From Liolophura sinensis (Eukaryota > Mollusca > Polyplacophora > Chitonida > Chitonidae), in contig NC_088302.1 in the NCBI RefSeq assembly GCF_032854445.1, positions 9,233,338 to 9,297,337 of the forward strand: a stretch of DNA of 64,000 bases, read 5' to 3'. Positions 28,301-38,250 of this stretch are shown here, in pieces. The notes under the pieces were generated by a model. It was not told the origin of the DNA. It ran no database searches and saw only the letters and a program-made list of their open reading frames with translations. The translations under genes and the position numbers were made by a program. Position 1 is the stretch's first letter. Each line of letters begins with the position of its first letter.

Positions 28301-31300
28301 TCCGCCTTTTTGCAAGACTTGTAAGGCTACTTCTTTTTTCAGTTCTGTTTTACTCTTATTTCCTTGTTACATGGCAAGCAAGCTCCAAACATACACTGAA
28401 GCAATGCATAGGTCATAAAATCGAAAACTGGTAGACTGCTCCTGTCGCACTGAAATATCCTTTTGTTTGCATTAGACACTGTAGAGTGGGGAAAATCACT
28501 CTAAAAACTATTAAGCACGCAGTTATGCGCCAATCAGTTAAATACATATATAACAAATGTTCAGCTTTATACTTCTACTACGCATAACATGTTGATGTTA
28601 ATGATAGCGAGAGGACCACATGTGCTCTCAGCCAGGATTCACGTATAATTTCGCTATACTTGCTACACGTTACGTAATACCGTAGCTTATCCATTCTAAT
28701 TCATGATATTTAATGCAAGACGGCCTATATCTTTAATCACACAAAAGTATGCTTCCAAAGGAAAACAAAGAACAACAAAGAATCGAACCCTTCCTTGAGG
28801 TGAAACCTGTTCTCCACCGTGACTTCGTCAGTTCAGTGTGCATTGAAGAATACCTGAAAGAAATACAGATTTTAAACTTGCTAAAACCTGACAAAACTGA
28901 CCACACAATAAATTTATGTTTTACATATGAAGAGAAACGTAAATGAAAACGAAACTTTGACAGCACGTAGAAATACACAGATAAATGTTAAGGTAAAGAT
29001 ATTCTTCTGTTTAGGATTCATCTCCATAACGTAAATTAAAGACACAGTACCTCGTATAAACGAAAAATTGGCGTTTTTGATCGAGGGTGTATCTTTGGCG
29101 AGTTATTATTAAGCAACCGTGTCTTTTATAGCCATATAACTTTTATGGGTGATTCGACCAAGTTTTATACTTCTGATTTGGGAATTTACAGAACTGTGCT
29201 GTGATTTCTCAAATTAGCACTTTCTCATCGCACTTCTAAGGGGCCGATTCTCCGCCTTACCGTACCGGGCTTTTTAAATACTCGATCTCACTGTTCGTTG
29301 AGTCTTCGTGACAATAAACGGTCGATGACGCTTGTGTGGCAGTTTGCGCAGCCTAAAGTTCACTGAAGATCACTTGTTTTCCGCCGATATGGTAGTGCGC
29401 ATATCGGTACGTCACATGTGGGCAAGTTCGTCAGTTACTTGCCAAAGACCACTGATTTAGTCTGGCACTCCGGTTTCCTCCACTAATAAAATTCCTTCTT
29501 CGTGAAATAAAATTTATGTTTATTAGTACAAGGTTGAAGACTATAGTTAAGAAATACAGCTTTCACTCATGAAAATTGTCTTCTGGTATTGTCTACAATG
29601 AGAACGTGGCTGTCATTCACCTAGTTATTGCGAGTAATACAAATTATGATATCTGAGTAGTAACCATGGATATTACTTTAAACCTCCATGTTTTACAAAT
29701 TTGCTTCTTTAAACATGCCATTTGTAGATGGACAAGTTTACTGGAAAACCGCAAGCACGTTTGAACCGCACTACACCTGGCGATCTCCAAACAACGTTCT
29801 AATGCTGCTGACGTCGAGGCACGGCCTACGGTCTCCTGGCATGCGCAGAAGAGCCAGACCTTGGGCGTTGTCTGACGATCATACCATGGTTGGTCGGCCA
29901 GCAGAACTCTAACGGAGGGTTTGTCTCAACACAGGTAAGATTCTCGGCTATCAAAGTTGGAATACTTTCTTTGAGTTGTAAAACAAAAGATTCTTACAGG
30001 AGAACCAGTTTTGTATCAACTCTCAAAAAGATTCGCAAGCCTATTGACTTTTTTGCGGAAATGACATTTTCTTGGTTATAGTACCGTAAGGTTGTATGTT
30101 TTACAAGAAACGATAACCATTTGAGAGACCATTTGACAAAGTTGATAAAATTGACTAATTTTGAAATTTGGGGCAAGAGGATGTATATGCATCGTATTGA
30201 GTAAAATCGCCGCGATGGATATGTGAACAGTTGCAATCAAAGCGCAACTGAAATATATGACTTATTAAAGACAGCTTATCCATAATAATAGTTAAACTTA
30301 CATAACTAGAATATCCATTGTGTCCAGCGTCATAACTGTAACATGCAAAGGGACAAGGCCTCGGGAATGCTTAGTTCAACAGCAGAATCCTGGTGTGTGC
30401 AGGAATACAATATAACTAAAGACGTACAGCATAGAGAGTAAGACCAGAGCAGAGACGACAGTGTGATAGCTGGCAAATGGTCACACGTAATCAGTGAAAT
30501 AAGTCCTCTTGTCATTTACCTCGTTTAGGGTTTTATTCTAGGCGTTCATGTAAATGCATAAACAGAAGTATTTTACACGCCTCCTAGCACCATGGCTTAA
30601 GCGGAATTAGGTGAAAAAGAAATATTTCAGCTATGTTAAATGCAATTTGTTAAATTTCTGAAATTACTCAAAATGCTGTGTTGTCATCACATTTAGTAAA
30701 CAATCACATTAAAACAACGCAAAGAGACTCCATCCCTTTGCATGAATACATCCGATTTGCTTACCTTATATACCTTTTTAGTTCTTTAATAGTTTGTGTT
30801 GAACATTGTTTTGAGAATTGGTCTTGCTTTTATTGACTTGTAAGGTTTATTAATACTAGATGATTGGTATACGAATGTCTGTTTCGACGCCTGGATTGAG
30901 TCAATGGATTTGATTACGCCTGAACCTTGTAGAATATTTGCCTCTATAGACTTCAGACGAAAATGGTACCTGACTAAACTTCTCCAGGATTTTCTCCAAA
31001 CCCCTGTTCAAATGTTAATAATTTTCTCTCCGAATACAACCATGACCAGTCTCGACCATGAGTACAGGCAACGAGTTTCTATATTCTTCTAGGACACTGT
31101 GGTCGCTGTCCATGCCCTCAGTTCATTGGCTAAGCTCATCTACTCTGAGGACAATTCTGTCAATATCGACGTCATTTCCGGTGATATCACCAAGAGTTTT
31201 ACGGTTGACGATAGCAATCGTTTCATTCTACAGACGGCTTTGGTAAGACAACACACCTGCCTTGCATTTAAAAATACTGTTAAACATCGGCGAGAGAAAC

Positions 31301-34300
31301 ATTAATTACAACGGAATGTAAAGATTTCTGTATATCCCCACACATGCATGATCGCATGAATCAAACGATACACTGATTTGATCATGGAAGATGGAAAATA
31401 TGTTATTGTCACTTGTGCGTTCGGTGTGTGTAAGGAATTTTAAATAAATTTTAAACAAATGTATGGATCTATTAATCATACCCTGGAACTTTCCATTGAC
31501 CTTGCATGGTAAATCCACATCTGTGCAAATGTTTTTGTAGCTAATTTTACTCATTGCTAAATGTTGTTTACCTTATAGTTAAAGGGCAGCCCTGGTGACG
31601 TCTCTATCCACGGTACTGGGACTGGACGGGCGGTTGTACAGGTATGTCTCTTCACATCGTTTTCTAGGTATGTTTGTGGTGGTGCGGAGAGGATCCGTGT
31701 CTAGCGAGTCATGACCCAGGAGTCTTTCACCAAGTCCAGCTCATGCTAGCGTCCTCTCCGGTCGTACATGAGAAGGTTTTCTAGCAACTTGCGGATAGTC
31801 GTCGGTTTCCCCCAGGCTCTTTCCGGTTTCAACCCACCATAATCCTGGCGGCCAATGAAAATCAAGTCCGTCATATCTGTGTTGAGTTGGTGTATTTTTC
31901 ACATCAGTAAATAAATAATACTGCTATCACTCAGCATTGATACTCTGTGTCAATACTTTTTAAATGTATTTTGTACTATTGGGCGCTTTCGAACATCTGA
32001 CAACATACAAAGTAGTCCTAATTAAAATTACACGTTATAAGTAAACTACAGAAGCAGAAGGATACGTTAACTTAAATTTAGTATAATACCTTTACGTTCC
32101 TCTTCATAGGCACACGCATGATACAACTGAGATATCTTTAAGCTGAAATAGAGAAGTCACTCCTCAGCGATACTTCCTCTGTGAACAATAAAATCATTTT
32201 TTTTTTATTTATGTATATGAATGCCGTACGATAAATATTCCTTCATCAATGTTCAGAAAAGTAAAATTGTAGTACCGGTATGTTACATTTGAAAAACAGT
32301 TCAACTTTAGGTTTTACAGGAGGAGACATCCACTCCATATCGTGCTTATTTTTATCATATTCCACTTATTAAAATGTTGATTTTAATTTCTTAACTACAA
32401 GGTATCAGTCAGATTCAACATTGCGGATGAATTCATCGAGCCTGCCTTCTCTGCAAATGTGACAGTAACCAAACAAAGCTCCTCTGCCTTTGATATTGAA
32501 GTTTGCGCCGCGTAAGTAACTAGATCCTTCACGGTCGCTACGAGTTCAAATCCAGCTCATGCTGACTTCCTCTCCGGCCGCACGTGGAAATGTCTGAGAG
32601 CAACCTGCGTATGGTCGTGTGTTTTATCAGGGCTCTGCCCGGTTTCCTCCCACCATAATGCTGGCCACCCTCGTATAAGTGAAATATTTTTGAGTACGAC
32701 GTAAAACACGATTCAAAAAAATAAATAAATAACTTGATTCGTCACAAAAATTGCCAGCCTCTTTTGTCTTTTGCGTTTGACGTCTTATCGGCTTCTCTGG
32801 TACATTGTGTGCGAAGTTGTCACTCTGTTTTATTTTGAACACATTCTCTTATATTTTTTCCTATACACAAATATTTTCTGGGAGGAAAGCTTAGGATAAC
32901 ATTTCCGTGTTGTTACGCATGGCAGGTCGAAATCATGGTCGTGTTCAATTCTGAGAGAGTTGATGTACAGCAGAGCTTGTGTTTTAATCTCTTCTATAAT
33001 GAAATGATGTGTCATTTCATGTATTGGCTTAGCGGCATGGCATACATACAAACTGGATATATACACGTACAGGTTAAACACTACTGCTTACCTTTATATC
33101 ATTATATCATATATTGAGTTGTGTATTCGTGATTTGTGTTCCCTTGGTCCGTCTTTTAGCTGCCACAAGCGGTTCAATAACTGCATTTCTGTCGGTCAGT
33201 TGGTCGGTCTGTCAGTCAAATGACAAACATTTCTTTCCTCGAGTAATTACGCATACTCCTTACAACGCGCATGCGTCATCACTGCCACCACTAGACAAAC
33301 TTGACTTTAGGAACCGGTGAGAGGCAGGTAATCTTGTTTATGCTTAGCCTTATCACCTGTGCCCTCCTGCGGAACTATTTAATCAGCATTCATCAATAAA
33401 ATTGCTTTAGGTTTTGATTAGAAACATGTATATACTCTAGTAAAGAGAATAAAGCACTATTAGGGACAAAGGTTGAGACGGATTGTTTGTATTTTCTGAC
33501 ATCACCTTCTGCATCATCACCGTGATCCCAGTGACCTCAATGTTGTTCAAAATGTCTGTACAAAATTTGCTGCTGATGGCAGTGATGTAAGGCAAGAGAT
33601 AGAAAGAGGTGCAAGCGCTGTAAGGAGTGTGGTAATTCTTTCCAAAGCTGCGCAGTCTGTTGTTCATTCCTGCGATTGTGATGACGATTTGTGACCAAAT
33701 TGGTGACGTATTACTCATGTACTGCACAAGAGCAATGGTTAGTCCTGGACCCGAGTTTTAAATAAATTCTTGACATCCCAGTTTTTGACAACAGTCATTC
33801 AAATACGAGGGGATTGAGTGCAAGACGGTATCGACCTTTTATAGGATGTCGCAGCTATTAGATGTTTGCGTTGATTTCAGTCTAAATTTATTTTCGATAC
33901 TTTCTTTCAGATATTTGTTGAAGGGAGCATCTGGAATGACCTACATCGAAGTGTTAACCCCGACTGGCTTCTCCCCTGTCCCGGAAACAGAGCTTAAACT
34001 GCAACTCTACGGCAAAAGAGTTGAAACGACAGACAAATCTGTGATTCTATACCTTGATGAGGTACTTGCCTTTTTTTAGTGTTATTGTTTACTATAAATG
34101 TGTTGTTTCAACACACCATTTGAGCAGTTCTACATCAGTGGCGTCTAATGATTGCTGTTAATATCACCGCAATTTTTTACTCACTTCTGATTTAGCCATG
34201 GTACTAAGTAGGGTGGGTGAGTTAAGTTGCTATTAAGTATTTACGTGAACGGTTAGAATAAAACTCTGAAGTAAACTGACAAAGGTCGGATTTCGCAAGT

Positions 34301-35883
34301 TACGTATGACCACTTCTGGTTTTATTCGGTATGCTGTGGTCTTGCTTTAATTAAATAAACAAGGTCTCATTCCTTGAACAAAATCCTTCTGGCTTCCTCT
34401 GCGGCCGTACGTGGGAAGGTCTGTCAGCAACCTGCGGATGGTGGTGGGTTTCCCCCGGGCGGTTTCCACCCACCCTAATGCTGGCCGCCGTCGTATAAGT
34501 GAAATATTCTTGAGTACGGCGTAAAACACCAATCAAATAAATAAATAAATAAATAATAAAACCCCTACGGTAACATAGCAACACAGACCTTCCGTTTAAG
34601 TAGGCTTATATTTACGATTTTTACCGTGATTGTGGCTACGCTTTCTTTTAACTGTCGATGTGGTCGATGTTTGCCTTTCTGATCCATATCACACCCGCTT
34701 CTGAAGCACGATAGAACTAATTAATGCTTTTAATAACAGTAAAAAGAAAGTCCATGCGTGCATTTACCGTGCGCTGGGGAACTACATGTATATTATAAAT
34801 GTATTATGTTTCCCGGATTAACAACATCAGGGCGCGCTTCATTCTTTACGTTGTAATCATTGGACATGTATTCATGTTTTCAGTTAACAGCGGACGATTT
34901 CTGTTTCCCGGTATCGGCGATCAGAACCGCCCTTGTGGCCAAAGTCCAACCCGTCACAGTCACCGTATTTGACTACTACGAACCAGGTAAGCTGACCTTA
35001 ATCACATCGAGTTATAGGCCCGTACAACACAAGTGAACGTTTCTGTATTGCCGACTTCCAGATGCCAATGGCAAGTAACGCAATAGACAATTATGTTCTG
35101 GATTATCCTTACAAATGAAAGGAAAAGCGTGGAACTCGATCTGAATAACGATTTCATTCATTCGCCAAGGCCACTCATGGCGTTTTTCCAACACAACTGA
35201 GTACTGCCGACTGCTTTTCTTCCTTGATACCGTCCTAATTTTGTACGTTATATACTTCATTACAGCCAAAGCACGCCGGTGATTTACTTGCCTTTTTCCA
35301 TAATTCATCAGTTTAACTCATGTTCCTACTTCTTTTACAGATCAGAAAGTTGTGACCTTCTATCTACCGGAGGTGTTGCAGGACAATGATTTCTGTGACG
35401 TCTGCGATGGTGATCACTGTCAGATGTGCCAGGTACGATGTTAACCTTTAATACATGTTTAACAGAAATGGACGGTGTCCACTCTATATAAGCAAACGGC
35501 GTGGGGTTGTGTCGCTTTTTTACGGCTGTTGGATTTTTAACGTTAAATCTGATTGATAGAGACTGGGTGATATATGGCAACCGATGCGTATGTCTTTACG
35601 AGGTATCTTTAAATTACAATTTTGATAACTATATTATGGCAAAGGCCTTATCGGAAGACATTTACTAACTTCAGGATTTTTTGTCGCGACATTCCTTAAT
35701 GTGAAAACTATTTTGACGATGACTGCAACAGTGGGTCAGGTACTACCAGACCAACAGGTCTGTGTTCTAAGCGGAATCGCTTCATGTATAACTTTATCTG
35801 CCCGCAAGCATGATGTTAACTATTCTCACATGTCAGATTCTTTGATTGTTGTGTCCATTTCTTTTCAGGCAAGACGGAAGTAA
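10300..35883 (+). CDS. TEP: thioester-containing protein (alpha-2-macroglobulin/CD109/TEP family)
   Basis: Secreted opsonin or protease-inhibitor family protein that covalently tags targets through an internal thioester. Coding exons: 10300-10364, 10807-11042, 11475-11500, 12192-12345, 13014-13084, 13885-14010, 14455-14494, 15039-15126, 15306-15423, 15904-16128, 16593-16919, 17566-17667, 18326-18388, 19014-19208, 19509-19658, 20089-20232, 21182-21248, 21635-21767, 22153-22270, 23552-23665, 24283-24381, 24546-24674, 25172-25316, 25605-25781, 26128-26209, 26804-26960, 27652-27732, 28089-28245, 29728-29934, 31093-31242, 31579-31641, 32402-32511, 33911-34061, 34884-34986, 35341-35432, 35869-35883. 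Phases agree at all junctions except inside exon 29, which lacks two bases. Allowing for these, the product is about 1493 residues, usual for TEPs. Seen in order: signal peptide (1-20), MG2 start [13 protein letters not shown] (~147), MG3 at KKYVLPRFGV (~237), MG4 with FKP (~375), polyThr linker (413-425), polybasic site (683-690), TWLW (~770), thioester GCGEQNM (998-1004), His1113, TED, CUB and a receptor-binding domain with YLLKGASGM and LYLDE. There is no GPI-like tail, no anaphylatoxin domain and no C345C domain, so it is a TEP or CD109-like secreted protein, not C3. Confidence 0.95.
11475..11500 (+). CDS. TEP: TEP exon 3, 26-nt microexon
   Basis: Acceptor cacttgcag, donor gtacgt. It encodes only T-IGNVISLK in the MG1 domain, joining ...SRYLYS of exon 2 to [10 protein letters not shown] of exon 4. 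The phases (1 in, 0 out) work only if exon 2 ends at 11042 with donor gtaagc. The earlier gtatct site in exon 2 would put exon 4 out of frame. Confidence 0.8.
13288..13558 (+). repeat. full-length tRNA-derived SINE in TEP intron 5
   Basis: The head carries ctccgtggctcagttggtta (A-box-like) and ggtcgctgtgagttcacg (B-box-like). A conserved body follows (tttcctcccaccataatgct, ggccgccgtcgtataagtg), then gagtacggcgtaaaacacc and a (aaat)n tail. It is flanked by the near-perfect 11-bp duplication tttttcatcat / tttttcataat at 13277-13287 and 13559-13569, as expected for L1/RTE-type retroposition. It is the best reference copy in the window. The head is not a functional tRNA gene. Confidence 0.9.
16593..16919 (+). 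CDS. TEP: TEP exon 11 with polythreonine linker
   Basis: The longest TEP exon, 109 codons, phase 0 at both ends. After [10 protein letters not shown] and EAQIEVPLP come 13 consecutive Thr codons (ACN) and [10 protein letters not shown], then [14 protein letters not shown] and a return to macroglobulin-fold sequence. Poly-Thr followed by Pro suggests a flexible, O-glycosylated linker inserted in a macroglobulin domain. An antisense ORF across this exon, rich in Val because of the ACN run, is an artefact. Confidence 0.9.
16678..16722 (+). repeat. ACN trinucleotide run coding poly-Thr
   Basis: Imperfect (ACA/ACC/ACT/ACG) triplet run within TEP exon 11. Codon mixing will damp slippage, but length polymorphism is possible. 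Confidence 0.8.
19229..19398 (-). repeat. SINE in TEP intron 14, internally deleted
   Basis: Reverse copy of the 13288 SINE: tttatttatttgattggtg, gttttacgccgtactcag, ggcggccagcattattgtgg, then directly to gagctggacttgaactcac. The body between the gggggaaac box and the B-box region is missing. Confidence 0.85.
19741..19856 (+). repeat. degenerate short tandem repeat in TEP intron 15
   Basis: The motif 'gactgtctttgtatgagatt' recurs about five to six times with changes (gacagtctttgtatagg, gattgtctttgtatgag, gacactgtctttatat). The unit is about 18 bp. Confidence 0.5.
20089..20232 (+). CDS. TEP: TEP exon 16 with polybasic processing site
   Basis: Encodes [13 protein letters not shown], then [15 protein letters not shown] (about residues 683-690), [11 protein letters not shown] and DDVTAVFA. 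The position is just before the bait/hypervariable stretch between the macroglobulin ring and the thioester half. In C3, CD109 and several TEPs proprotein convertases cut near here. RRKR followed by Leu fits a furin-type site, so a two-chain mature protein is likely. That is inference. Confidence 0.9.
20283..20530 (+). repeat. 24-bp minisatellite in TEP intron 16
   Basis: About ten copies of a unit like taaacggtagccggagatcc plus four bases, 24 bp apart. The array starts 50 bp after the exon 16 donor. The antisense ORF over it is a by-product of the repeat. Confidence 0.85.
22316..22334 (+). repeat. poly-G run in TEP intron 19
   Basis: Nineteen consecutive G within a G-rich stretch (22297-22350), 45 bp after the exon 19 donor. 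A G13 run lies at 27483-27495 in intron 26. Such runs may form G-quadruplexes and are error-prone in sequencing. Confidence 0.9.
25605..25781 (+). CDS. TEP: TEP exon 24, thioester exon
   Basis: Encodes [19 protein letters not shown], then [33 protein letters not shown] lies at 25661-25681. Cys (about residue 999) and Gln (about 1002) form the internal thioester in this family. The flanking text matches the alpha-alpha barrel of thioester domains. Phases are 1 in and 1 out. Confidence 0.96.
26804..26960 (+). CDS. TEP: TEP exon 26, catalytic-His exon
   Basis: Encodes [12 protein letters not shown], then [12 protein letters not shown], continuing into exon 27 as [19 protein letters not shown]. 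The His in VIHKDMQGG (about 1113) lies 114 residues after the thioester Cys, as does the catalytic His of C3. In such proteins the His speeds ester bonding to hydroxyl groups. In human alpha-2-macroglobulin it is replaced by Asn. Confidence 0.93.
28267..29270. repeat. ~25-bp inverted repeats in TEP intron 28
   Basis: The left arm 28267-28297 (ggtatggtaaggcggggaat) and the right arm 29240-29270, read in reverse (ggtacggtaaggcggagaat), match with few changes. The arms are about 970 bp apart. Nothing recognisable as a transposase lies between. It may be a non-autonomous DNA element. Confidence 0.35.
29728..29934 (+). CDS. TEP: TEP exon 29 with two apparent 1-base deletions
   Basis: Good splice sites (tttgtag; donor gtaaga). 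The phase from exon 28 opens [19 protein letters not shown]. In that frame a TAA follows at 29910-29912. The conserved block continues in two other frames: AADVEA (about 29804-29821), then [15 protein letters not shown] (from 29821) and [16 protein letters not shown], which joins [14 protein letters not shown] of exon 30. The family has V-E-x-T-A-Y here, which puts one missing base in the codon before ACG at 29821. The other lies between about 29790 and 29804. The exon length (207) is two short of what the neighbouring phases need. It is either a null allele or pseudogenising change, or a sequence error. Confidence 0.85.
30217..30910 (+). repeat. dispersed repeat, related to 44620-44945
   Basis: Shared text includes gcaatcaaagcgcaact, ctttgcatga...catcc, agttctt..gtgtt..cgtttt.g.aattgg, ttattgac.tg and ggtatacgaatgtctgtttc followed by gacgc. 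The order and orientation match the 44.6 kb copy. About 400 bp in the middle (30290-30700) is extra here. No coding capacity was recognised. Confidence 0.55.
31672..31920 (+). repeat. diverged SINE in TEP intron 31
   Basis: Contains catgacccaggagtctttc, gtccagctcatgctagcg and tcctctccggtcgtacatg, then ccggtttcaacccaccataa and an aaataaataa end. It is an old copy of the 13288 family starting 30 bp after the exon 31 donor. Confidence 0.8.
32524..32731 (+). repeat. SINE next to the exon 32 donor
   Basis: 5'-truncated copy: cacggtcgctacgagttcaa, tgacttcctctccggccgc, cggtttcctcccaccataat, gtataagtgaaatatttttg and gtacgacgtaaaacac, then an aaataaataaat tail. It begins about 12 bp after the gtaagt donor of exon 32 (32512). 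Confidence 0.85.
33463..33536 (+). repeat. ~70-bp segment shared with 43675-43741
   Basis: gacaaaggttgagacgg, then ttctgacatcaccttct, a short gap, and gtgatcccagtgacct. The same blocks occur at 43675-43741, inside the 3' UTR of the membrane-protein gene. Confidence 0.6.
34386..34558 (+). repeat. 5'-truncated SINE in TEP intron 33
   Basis: Runs from ctggcttcctctgcggccgt through ctgccggccgtcgtataagt-like text to caccaatcaaataaataaat and a long aaat tail. It lacks the tRNA-like head. It is close in sequence to the 13288 copy, so relatively young. Confidence 0.88.
35341..35883 (+). CDS. TEP: TEP exons 35-36, cysteine-rich C terminus
   Basis: After the receptor-binding domain ([10 protein letters not shown]) the chain ends [18 protein letters not shown] and TAA at 35881-35883. 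The four Cys have the spacing C-x2-C-x4-C-x2-C. The last exon codes only ARRK. Cys-rich C-terminal extensions are known in insect TEPs, where they help close the thioester domain. This spacing is tighter than the insect signature as I recall it. There is no hydrophobic tail, so the product is secreted rather than GPI-anchored. Confidence 0.88.
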
Positions 35884-36049
35884 CCAAAAACTATCCTGAA
35901 GACAACTGATTTTTCAGGCATTTAAGTTATAAATCTTATCCCTACTATCGGGTTTTACATTCATGACACTGAATGACTTATGTAGTCATTAACTAAGTCA
36001 ATTATTGTTATGCACACGTATCTACACAATCATGTACTCTACGACAAAC

Positions 36050-36055
36050 AATAAA
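36050..36055 (+). terminator. TEP polyadenylation signal
   Basis: AATAAA 167 bp after the TEP stop codon. It is the first canonical signal downstream, so the 3' UTR is probably about 190 nt. Confidence 0.6.
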
Positions 36056-37576
36056 GGGCTACTTTAGGGGTATCAACAAGTGTTCTGTGTTTGGTTTGAA
36101 AGCTTTGATATTACTGGTATTAGCTTCAGAATGAACGGAGGAACCTCGTGCAGTTATAAAGCCAAAGCCAGTTCCTCACTGACTCATCGTTTAAAGTGTC
36201 TCTCTGCACGCGCCCTGCGTGGAGGCCTGAGACTGCCGGGCTAACATTACCGTACCGGTACTATGCAGCGCCGTGAAGCAGACGGGCTTCATTGTTTGAC
36301 TGATATCTTTTCCGTGAAGAGTATTCCCGGGAGGCTTTATCTCCGATGTATGCACAGAGCTGTTTGACCTCACATTTCTCTCTCAGCTTCTATACGAATT
36401 TATTTAATTTAGTGTTTAGTGATTAACATTTTACCGCTTGGTTAATCATGAATATTAATGAAGACACACCACCTCTACCAGCGGAAATTTCTGGTCTTTC
36501 GCAAAGGCTTTCAGCTTGTACGAAGTGCTAATTGGCCAACAGTGATTATGTAAATCACCACTTCTACCAGAAAAAAACTGATGGCTTTCGACAGGGCCTG
36601 ACACCATCAGGTTATAGGGGTCTGTCGTAGAGAGAGAGTATACTATATAGCACAACTCAGCGCGATCCTTACGACTACGCACGCGATACATGTGCAGTGA
36701 GCCCATATCAAGTGGCCTGTCTAACAGATCACCGCAAGCCATAAATTATTACGTCATACACACGATTAATGTTTCACACTGTCGTCAAGGACGCTTCACT
36801 TATACATGCATTTGCCCGATTTATGCATGGGTCAGCTTTAATAATGGCGGAAACATTGTTTGCGGTATACAGTAGTACAGCATAGAGGATAACCAGACTT
36901 GTGTGGGAACCACTACACCCTGCGAGGTACCCAACAATTTAAAAACTGTTGATACGAAGAAGCAGTCAAATAAGAAAAGCTGACTTTGAAATTGGTACCT
37001 GACTGGCCAGAAAAATGTAGACTGCTGACAGGGAGACTGTGCGTATGGGCAGACAAGCCATCAGTCAAGGTCTACAGTTAGTTGTCGTCACATGCAACTG
37101 TCAAGGAGACAAACCAACTGGCAATAGCTATCTCAGCCTGGGTACATGAATGCAAAAGTTCACTTTAATGCACTTAAACATTTACTTTAACATGGATTGT
37201 ATTAAATACACAAACGAGATTTGTAATTTACAATAATTAAAACGAGACAAATGTTCCACTCTAATTGTTGTGCTTTACATACATGCAGTCGGTTACTTTC
37301 TGATATACCACCCTTGGCATTTACCAAATTTGTAATTTTGTAATTTGCAATAATTAATATGCAAAAAGGACCTCAATGATAACACATTAGCTTCGGGCTA
37401 GTGTGCTACACATGTATACAAAACCTGAGTACTTTTTGAGATACCACACCTAACCTTTATCTTAGCATTCCTTTTACTGTTATTGGACGTTGACGTCAAC
37501 GCTTGGGTTAGACCATTCTAAAACAGAAGCGAAACTACTGCCCCCGTTGAGATTACATTGCTAATATACTTGGGGA

Positions 37577-37935
37577 GGTACAGTTTGACTGGGTGTGGCG
37601 TCAGTGTACAGTACATTACTGGTTAGTCAGTATACCTGTCTCGTCATGTACAGTTTCACTGTGTGTGGCGACATTATACAGTACATTACTGGTTAGTCAG
37701 TGTACCAATCTCAGCATGCACAGTTTCACTGTGTGTGGCGACATTTTACAGTACGTTACTGGTTAGTCAGTATACCGATCTCTGCATGTATAGTGTAACT
37801 GCGTGTGGCATCATTATACAGTACATTAGTGATTAGCCACTATACCGGTCTCTGCATGCACAGTGTGACTGCGTGTGTCACTAATTTGCTTAGTCAGTAT
37901 ACCGATATCAGCATGTACAGTTTGACTGAACATAC
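37577..37935 (+). repeat. 70-bp tandem repeat, about five copies
   Basis: The unit contains catgtacagtttcactgtgt, gtggcgacattatacagtac and attactggttagtcagt, then ataccgatctc. Copies recur every 70 bp, and the last is shortened. Confidence 0.9.
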
Positions 37936-38057
37936 CCAATGCTGTCAGACCCCGGTATCTGGTCGGGTCATACCAAAGACTTTGGTACTTGTTTGGCGCT
38001 CAGCACAAACAGGTTAGAGCAAGTAAACCTTGCTGCTTGACCTGACGTCAGTATAAT

Positions 38058-38250
38058 TTGACTGAGTGGGGTCTCATGTCTGGTGTCTTCGGCATCATGT
38101 TTCAGTGGTGGCAGCACATTGTTGACCTGGACTCGCCCTGCCGGAAGAAGACACAGCATGTATGCAACCACCGAGTCCGAGTCGCCTCATTGCTGAAAAA
38201 TTATGTACGACATCAACCCCCAAGCATACATACATACACACATACATACA
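38058..38250 (-). repeat. variant SINE-like repeat ending in catacatacata
   Basis: In reverse it begins with a (tatg)n run and gcttgggggttgatgtcgta, then catAATTTTTCAGCAATGA-type text. It is a diverged relative of the 3262 and 60919 repeats. Confidence 0.5.

Noticed and set aside
28749-28946. 65-residue + strand ORF in TEP intron 28
   Set aside because: No family match. The exons on both sides join without it, and it has no convincing splice sites.
33437-33727. 96-residue minus-strand ORF in TEP intron 32
   Set aside because: Part of it is the repeat shared with 43675-43741. No known domain.
10300-35883. complement C3/C4/C5 identity for the TEP gene
   Set aside because: No anaphylatoxin Cys pattern between the macroglobulin ring and the thioester half, and no C345C/netrin domain at the end.
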